A stretch of 64,000 bases of DNA from Megachile rotundata (lineage: Eukaryota > Arthropoda > Insecta > Hymenoptera > Megachilidae): the NCBI RefSeq assembly GCF_050947335.1, contig NW_027473316.1, positions 930,001-994,000 on the forward strand. The letters run 5' to 3'. Position 1 is the first letter of the stretch, and each line of letters begins with the position of its first letter. Under the pieces are notes generated by a model. It saw only the letters and a list, made by a program, of their open reading frames with translations, was not told the DNA's origin and made no database searches. Position numbers and translations under genes: made by a program. This document shows positions 57,478 to 64,000 of this stretch, piece after piece.

Positions 57478-60121
57478 TTGCGATTGTGTGATTGTGATTG
57501 TATGATTGTGATTGTATGATTGTGATTGTATGATTGTGATTGTATGATTGTGATCGTATGATTGTGGTTGTATAATTAAGGTTGTATGATTGTTTCTGTA
57601 TGATTGTGATTGTATGATTGCGATTGTATGATTGTGATTGTATGATTGTGATTGTGTGATTGTGATTGTATGATTGTGAATGCATGATTCTGATTGTATG
57701 ATTGTGATTGTATGATTGCGATTGTATGATTGTGATTGTATGATTGCGATTGTATGTTTATGATCGTATGATTGTGATTCTTTGATTGCGATTGTATGAT
57801 TGTGATTGTATGATTGTGATCGTATGATTGTGGTTGTATAGTTAAGGTTGTCTGATTGTTTCTGTATGATTGTGATTGTATGATTGCGATTGTATGATTG
57901 TGATTGTATGATTGTGATTGTATGATTGTGATTGTATGATTGTGATTGTATGATTGTGATTGTATGATTGTGCTTGTATGATTGTGCTTGTATGATTGTG
58001 ATTGTATGATTGTGATTGTATGATTGTGATTGTATGATTGTGATTGTATGATTGTGATTGTGAGATTGTGATTGTATGATTGTGATTGTATGATTGTGAT
58101 TGTATGATTGTGATTGTATGATTGTGATTGTATGATTGTGATTGTATGATTGTGATTGTATGACTGTGATTGTATGACTGTGATTGTATGATTGTGATTG
58201 TATGATTGTGATTGTATGATTGTGATTGTATGATTGTGATTGAATGATTGTGATCGTATGATTGTGATCGTATGATTGTGATCGTATGATTGTGATTGTA
58301 AGATTGTGATTGTGCGATTGCGGTTGTATGATTGTGATTGTATGATAGTAATTGTATGATTGTGATTGTATGATTGCGATTGTATGATTGTGATTTTATG
58401 ATTGTGATTGTATGATTGTGATTGTATGATTGTGATTGTATGATTGTGATCGAATGATGGTGATTCTTTGATTGCGATTGTAAGATTGTGATTGTAAGAT
58501 TGTGATTGTGGGATTGCGATTGTATGATTGTGATTGTATGATTGTGATTGTATGATTGTGATTGTATGATAGTAATTGTATGATTGTGATCGTATGATTG
58601 TGATTGTATGATTGTGATTGTATGATTGTGATCGTATGATTGTGGTTGTATAATTCAGGTTGTATGATTATTTCTGTGTGATTGTGATTGTATGATTGCG
58701 ATTGTATGATTGTGATTGTATGATTGTGATTGTATGATTGTGATCGTATGATTGTGATTCTTTGATTGCGATTGTATGATTGCGATTGTATGATCGTGAT
58801 TGTATGATCGTGATTGTATGATCGTGATTGTATGATCGTGATTGTATGATCGTGATTGTATGATCGTGATTGTATGATAGTAATTGTATGATTGTGATTG
58901 TATGATTGCGATTGTATGATTGTGATTTTATGATTGCGATTGAATGATTGTGATCGTATGATTGTGATTCTTTGATTGCGATTGTATGATTGTGATTGTA
59001 TGATTGTGATTGTATGATTGTGGTTGTATGATTGTGATTGTATGATTGTGATTGTATGATTGTGGTTGTATGATTGTGATTGTATGATTGTGATTCTTTC
59101 ATTGCGATTGTATGATTGTGATTGTATGATTGTGATTGTATGATTGTGATTGTATGATTGTGATTGTATGATTGCGATTGTATGATTGTGATTGTATGAT
59201 TGTGATTGTATGATAGTGATTGTATGATAGTGATTGTATGATTGTGATTGTATGATTGTGATGGTATGATTGCGATTGTATGATTATGATTGAATGATTG
59301 TGATAGTATGACTGTGATAGTGTGATTGTGATTGTGAGATTGTGATTGTATGATTTTGATTGTATGATGGTGATTGTATGATCGTGATTGTGAGATTGTG
59401 ATTGTATGATTGTGATTGTATGATTGTGATTGTATGATTGTGATTGTATGATTGTGGTTGTATGATTGTGATTGTATGATTGTGATTCTTTCATTGCGAT
59501 TGTATGATTGTGATTGTATGATTGTGATTGTATGATTGTGATTGTATGATTGTGATTGTATGATTGTGATTGTATGATTGCGATTGTATGATTGTGATTG
59601 TATGATTGTGATTGTATGATAGTGATTGTATGATAGTGATTGTATGATTGTGATTGTATGATTGTGATTGTATGATTGCGATTGTATGATTATGATTGAA
59701 TGATTGTGATAGTATGACTGTGATTGTGTGATTGTGATTGTGAGATTGTGATTGTATGGTTTTGATTGTATGATGGTGATTGTATGATCGTGATTGTGAG
59801 ATTGTGATTGTATGATTGTGATTGTATGATTGTGATTGTATGATTGTGATTGTATGATTGTGATTGTATGATTGTGATTGTATGATTGTGATTGTATGAT
59901 TGTGATTGTATGATAGTAATTGTATGACTGTGATTGTATGATTGTGATTGTATGATTGTGATTGTATGATTGTGATTGAATGATTGTGATCGTATGATTG
60001 TGATGGTATGACTGTGATTGTATGATTGTGATTGTATAATTGTGATTGTATGATTGTGATTGTATGATTGTGATTGTCTGATTGTGATTGTATGATTGTG
60101 ATTGTATGATTGTGATTGTAT
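57478..60121 (+). repeat. GAATGC-marked block, copy 4
   Basis: Matches 9.6-12.1 kb: GAATGC 57678/9817, GATCGAATGATGG 58448/10489 (47,959 bp, 3,426 monomers minus the five 1-bp deletions between). A seven-monomer insertion containing two GTGCTTG monomers near 57,970-57,985 lengthens the spacing from 672 to 770 bp. The GATCGTG run near 58792-58862 has six copies, and TTCTTTCATTGCG sites at about 59100 and 59492 are 392 bp apart. Confidence 0.87.
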
Positions 60122-60275
60122 GGTAGTAATTTTATGATTGTGATTGTATGATTGTGATTGTATGATTGTGATTGTATGATTGTGATTGTATGGTAGTAAT
60201 TTTATGATTGTGATTGTATGATTGTGATTGTATGATTGTGATTGTATGATTGTGATTGTATGGTAGTAATTTTAT
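60122..60275 (+). repeat. 70-bp (5-monomer) micro-duplication
   Basis: GGTAGTAATTTTATG occurs at 60122, 60192 and 60262 with exactly 70 bp between starts and four plain monomers in each interval. Every other block of this type has a single GGTAG (12163, 15915, 19975, 24091, 26359, 32854, 43478, 51121), so this is a local expansion. Confidence 0.92.
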
Positions 60276-61340
60276 GATTGTGATTGTAAGATTGTGATTG
60301 TGTGATTGCGATTGTATGATTGTGACTGTATGATTGTGATTGTATGATTGTGATTGTATGATTGTGGTTGTATAATTAAGGTTGTATGATTGTTTCTGTA
60401 TGATTGTGATTGTATGATTGCGATTGTATGATTGTGATTGTATGATTGTGGTTGTATGATTGTGATTGTATGATTGTGATTCTTTCATTGCGATTGTATG
60501 ATTGTGATTGTATGATTGTGATTGTATGATTGTGATTGTATGATTGTGATTGTATGATTGCGATTGTATGATTGTGATTGTATGATTGTGATTGTATGAT
60601 AGTGATTGTATGATAGTGATTGTATGATTGTGATTGTATGATTGTGATTGTATGATTGCGATTGTATGATTATGATTGAATGATTGTGATAGTATGACTG
60701 TGATTGTGTGATTGTGATTGTGAGATTGTGATTGTATGATTTTGATTGTATGATGGTGATTGTATGATCGTGATTGTGAGATTGTGATTGTATGATTGTG
60801 ATTGTATGATTGCGATTGTATGATTGTGATTGTATGATTGTGATTGTATGATTGTGATTGTATGATTGTGATTGTATGATTGTGATTGTATGATTGTGAT
60901 TGTATGATTGTGATTGTATGATTGTGATTGTATGATTGTGATTGTATGATTGTGATTGTATGGTAGTAATTTTTTGATTGTGATTGTATGATTGTGATTG
61001 TATGATTGTGATTGTATGATTGTGATTGTATGATTGTGATTGTATGATTGTGATTGTATGATTGTGATTGTATGATTGTGACTGTATGATTGTGATTGAA
61101 TGATTGTGATTGTATGATAGTGAATGTATGATTGTGATTGTATGATTGTGATTGTATGATTGTGATTGTATGATTGTGATTGTATGATTGTGATTGTATG
61201 ATTGGGATCGTATGATTGTGATTGTAAGATTGTGATTGTGTGATTGCGATTGTATGATTGTGACTGTATGATTGTGATTGTATGATTGTGATTGTATGAT
61301 TGTGGTTGTATAATTAAGGTTGTATGATTGTTTCTGTATG
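60276..61340 (+). repeat. Mosaic satellite block
   Basis: No gene or unique sequence. TTCTTTCATTGCG at about 60,482, GATTATG/GATTTTG/GATGGTG module near 60,670-60,760, a damaged GGTAGTAATTTTTTG at 60962, GATAGTGAATG near 61,118, GATTGGGATCG near 61,202 and a TAAGG/TTTCTG trio near 61,310-61,340. After TTTCTGTATG it jumps into a GTGAGATTG stretch that elsewhere precedes TATCACTG. Confidence 0.85.
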
Positions 61341-64000
61341 ATTGTGATTGTGAGATTGTGATTGTATGATTGTGATTGTATGATTGTGATTGTATGATTG
61401 TGATTGTATGATTGTGATTGTATGATTGTGATTGTATGATTGTGATTGTATGATTGTGATTGTATGACTGTGATTGTATCACTGTGATTGTATGATTGTG
61501 ATTGTATGATTGTGATTGTATGATTGTGATTGTATGATTGTGATTGAATGATTGTGATCGTATGATTGTGATCGTATGATTGTGATTGTAAGATTGTGAT
61601 TGTGCGATTGCGGTTGTATGATTGTGATTGTATGATAGTAATTTTATGATTGTGATTGTATGATTGCGATTGCATGATTGTGATTTTATGATTGTGATTG
61701 TATGATTGTGATTGTATGATTGTGATCGAATGATGGTGATTCTTTGATTGCGATTGTAAGATTGTGATTGTAAGATTGTGATTGTGGGATTGCGATTGTA
61801 TGATTGTGATTGTATGATTGTGATTGTATGATTGTGATTGTATGATAGTAATTGTATGATTGTGATCGTATGATTGTGATTGTATGATTGTGATTGTATG
61901 ATTGTGATCGTATGATTGTGGTTGTATAATTCAGGTTGTATGATTATTTCTGTGTGATTGTGGTTGTATGATTGCGATTGTATGATTGTGATTGTATGAT
62001 TGTGATTGTATGATTGTGATCGTATGATTGTGATTCTTTGATTGCGATGGTATGATTGCGATTGTATGATCGTGATTGTATGATCGTGATTGTATGATCG
62101 TGATTGTATGATCGTGATTGTATGATAGTAATTGTATGATTGTGATTGTATGATTGCGATTGTATGATTGTGATTTTATGATTGCGATTGAATGATTGTG
62201 ATCGTATGATTGTGATTCTTTGATTGCGATTGTATGATTGTGATTGTATGATTGTGATTGTATGATTGTGATTGTATGATTGTGATTGTATGATTGTGAT
62301 TGTATGATTGTGATTGTATGATTGTGATTGTATGATTGTGGTTGTATGATTGTGATTGTATGATTGTGATTCTTTCATTGCGATTGTATGATTGTGATTG
62401 TATGATTGTGATTGTATGATTGTGATTGTATGATTGTGATTGTATGATTGCGATTGTATGATTGTGATTGTATGATTGTGATTGTATGATAGTGATTGTA
62501 TGATAGTGATTGTATGATTGTGATTGTATGATTGTGATTGTATGATTGCGATTGTATGATTATGATTGAATGATTGTGATTGTATGACTGTGATTGTGTG
62601 ATTGTGATTGTGAGATTGTGATTGTATGATTTTGATTGTATGATGGTGATTGTATGATCGTGATTGTGAGATTGTGATTGTATGATTGTGATTGTATGAT
62701 TGTGATTGTATGATTGTGATTGTATGATTGTGATTGTATGATTGTGATTGTATGATTGTGATTGTATGATAGTAATTGTATGACTGTGATTGTATGATTG
62801 TGATTGTATGATTGTGATTGTATGATTGTGATTGAATGATTGTGATCGTATGATTGTGATGGTATGACTGTGATTGTATGATTGTGATTGTATGATTGTG
62901 ATTGTATGATTGTGATTGTATGATTGTGACTGTATGATTGTGATTGTATGATTGTGATTGTATGATTGTGAATGTATGATTGTGATTGTATGATTGTGAT
63001 TGTATGATTGTGATTGTATGATTGTGATTGTATGATTGGGATCGTATGATTGTGATTGTAAGATTGTGATTGTGTGATTGCGATTGTATGATTGTGACTG
63101 TATGATTGTGATTGTATGATTGTGATTGTATGATTGTGATTGTATGATTGTGATTCTTTGATTGCGATTGTATGATTGTGATTGTATGATTGTGATTGTA
63201 TGATTGTGATTGTATGATTGTGATTGTATGATTGTGATTGTATGATTGTGATTGTATGATTGTGATTGTATGACTGTGATTGTATGATTGTGATTGTATG
63301 ATTGTGATTGTATGATTGTGATTGTATGATTGTGATTGTATGTTTGTGATTGCATGATTGTGATTGCATGATTGTGATTGTATGATTGTGATTGTATGAT
63401 TGTGATTGTATGATTGTGATTGTATGATTGTGATTGTGTGATAGTGATTGTATGATTGTTTCTGTATGATTGTGATTGTATGATTGCGATTGTATGATTA
63501 TGATTGTTTGATTGTGATCGTATGATTGTGGTTGTATAATTAAGGTTGTATGATTGTTTCTGTATGATTGTGATTGTATGATTGCGATTGTATGATTGTG
63601 ATTGTATGATTGTGATTGTGTGATTGTGATTGTATGATTGTGATTGCATGATTGTGATTGTATGATTGTGATTGTATGATTGTGACTGTATGATTGTGAT
63701 TGTATGATTGTGATTGTATGATTGTGATTGTATGATTGTGATTGCATGATTGTGATTGTATGATTGTGATTGTATGATTGTGATTGTATGATTGTGATTG
63801 TATGATTGTGATTGTGTGATAGTGATTGTATGATTGTTTCTGTATGATTGTGATTGTATGATTGCGATTGTATGATTATGATTGTTTGATTGTGATTGTA
63901 TGATTGTGATTGTGTGATTGTGATTGTGAGATTGTGATTGTATGATCGTGATTGTGAGATTGTGATTGTGAGATTGTGATTGTATGATTGTGATTGAATG
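61341..64000 (+). repeat. Copy of the 54.8-57.3 kb segment
   Basis: Offset 6,678 bp (477 monomers) for TATCACTG 61477/54799 and GATCGAATGATGG 61724/55046, becoming about 6,692 further right. It includes the TTCAGG trio near 61930, four GATCGTG monomers near 62070-62115, the GCATG/GTTTGTG region near 63,340-63,365 and TTTCTG trios near 63,460, 63,560 and 63,840. The window ends inside it, still in register. Confidence 0.88.

Larger units (their letters stand above)
1..64000 (+). repeat. 14-bp satellite array filling the window
   Basis: Every line is built from GATTGTGATTGTAT or a substituted version; the monomer reads as an imperfect dimer, GATTGT plus GATTGTAT. The GTAT phase (start position modulo 14) is 9 at the left edge, 7 at 10,031 and 20,041, 6 at 30,008, 5 at 36,013, 4 at 42,018, 3 at 45,013 and 2 at 55,022, 60,020 and 63,982. 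Each drop is explained by one of seven 1-bp deletions, so about 4,572 monomers sit in one register. Common variants are GATTGCG, GATCGTG, GATAGTG, GATTGTGG, GATTGAAT, GTGTGATT, GTGAGATT, GTAAGATT, GACTGTG and ATTCTTTG. All monomers point the same way. No coding gene, RNA gene or unique spacer was seen. I do not recognise the family or the species. Confidence 0.98.

Noticed and set aside
1..64000. CRISPR array
   Set aside because: The repeats are contiguous, with no unique spacers, and no cas genes are present.
1..64000. Telomeric repeat array
   Set aside because: The G/T strand bias is telomere-like, but there is no GG or GGG run, the monomers are richly variant and organised in HORs, and no known telomere motif matches.
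1..64000. G-quadruplex-forming DNA
   Set aside because: The consensus has no two adjacent G's; rare GG or GGG occur singly in variants.
1..64000. Rho-independent terminators or hairpin RNAs
   Set aside because: The strand has almost no C, so stable stems cannot form; no inverted repeats were seen.
1..64000. A hidden gene island, tRNA or rRNA inside the array
   Set aside because: Every line keeps the monomer pattern and phase; no non-repetitive interval longer than a variant monomer was found.

Overview
The whole 64-kb window is one tandem array. The unit is a 14-bp monomer, GATTGTGATTGTAT on the + strand (ATACAATCACAATC on the - strand), about 4,572 head-to-tail copies, with no unique sequence, no inverted stretch and no recognisable gene. 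The consensus is 7 T, 4 G, 3 A and 0 C (28.6% GC). The + strand is therefore strongly G/T-rich, and C appears only in variant monomers. An uninterrupted array this long, with nested higher-order repeats, suggests eukaryotic heterochromatin (centromeric, subtelomeric, or a repeat-rich sex or B chromosome) resolved by long reads. The species cannot be named from this sequence.

The array is locked in register. The GTAT phase runs unbroken from base 1 to 64,000 except for seven identical 1-bp deletions near 227, 5616, 29429, 34762, 40571, 43818 and 53477, so all other net length change is in whole monomers. Variation is mostly substitution. The same strings of variant monomers recur as higher-order repeats (HORs) at several levels: about 28-31 monomers (392-434 bp), about 4.1 kb, about 8-9 kb and about 18 kb.

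Layout. 1-7137: two 99%+ identical copies of a 1.75-kb block (offset 5,389 bp) around a 378-bp tandem and a block marked by GCCTG. 7138-10480: a block marked by runs of GATTGCATG and by GTTTGTG. 10480-26288: two successive ~8-kb HOR copies, each made of two ~4.1-kb subunits. 26289-34739: mosaic of blocks seen elsewhere. 34740-51431: two successive copies of a ~9-kb HOR (9.06 and 7.64 kb), the first with an internal 1,176-bp tandem duplication. 51432-57470: a third, partial copy. 57478-60121: return of the 10-12 kb type. 60122-61340: a 70-bp micro-duplication and mosaic. 61341-64000: another copy of the 54.8-57.3 kb segment.

The - strand has no stop codon in any frame of the perfect repeat, and because 14 is not divisible by 3 all three frames read the same 14-residue cycle (IQSQSYNHNHTITI). 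This produces open stretches of up to 1,082 codons that should not be annotated as proteins. No CDS, RNA gene, CRISPR array or transposon is called.
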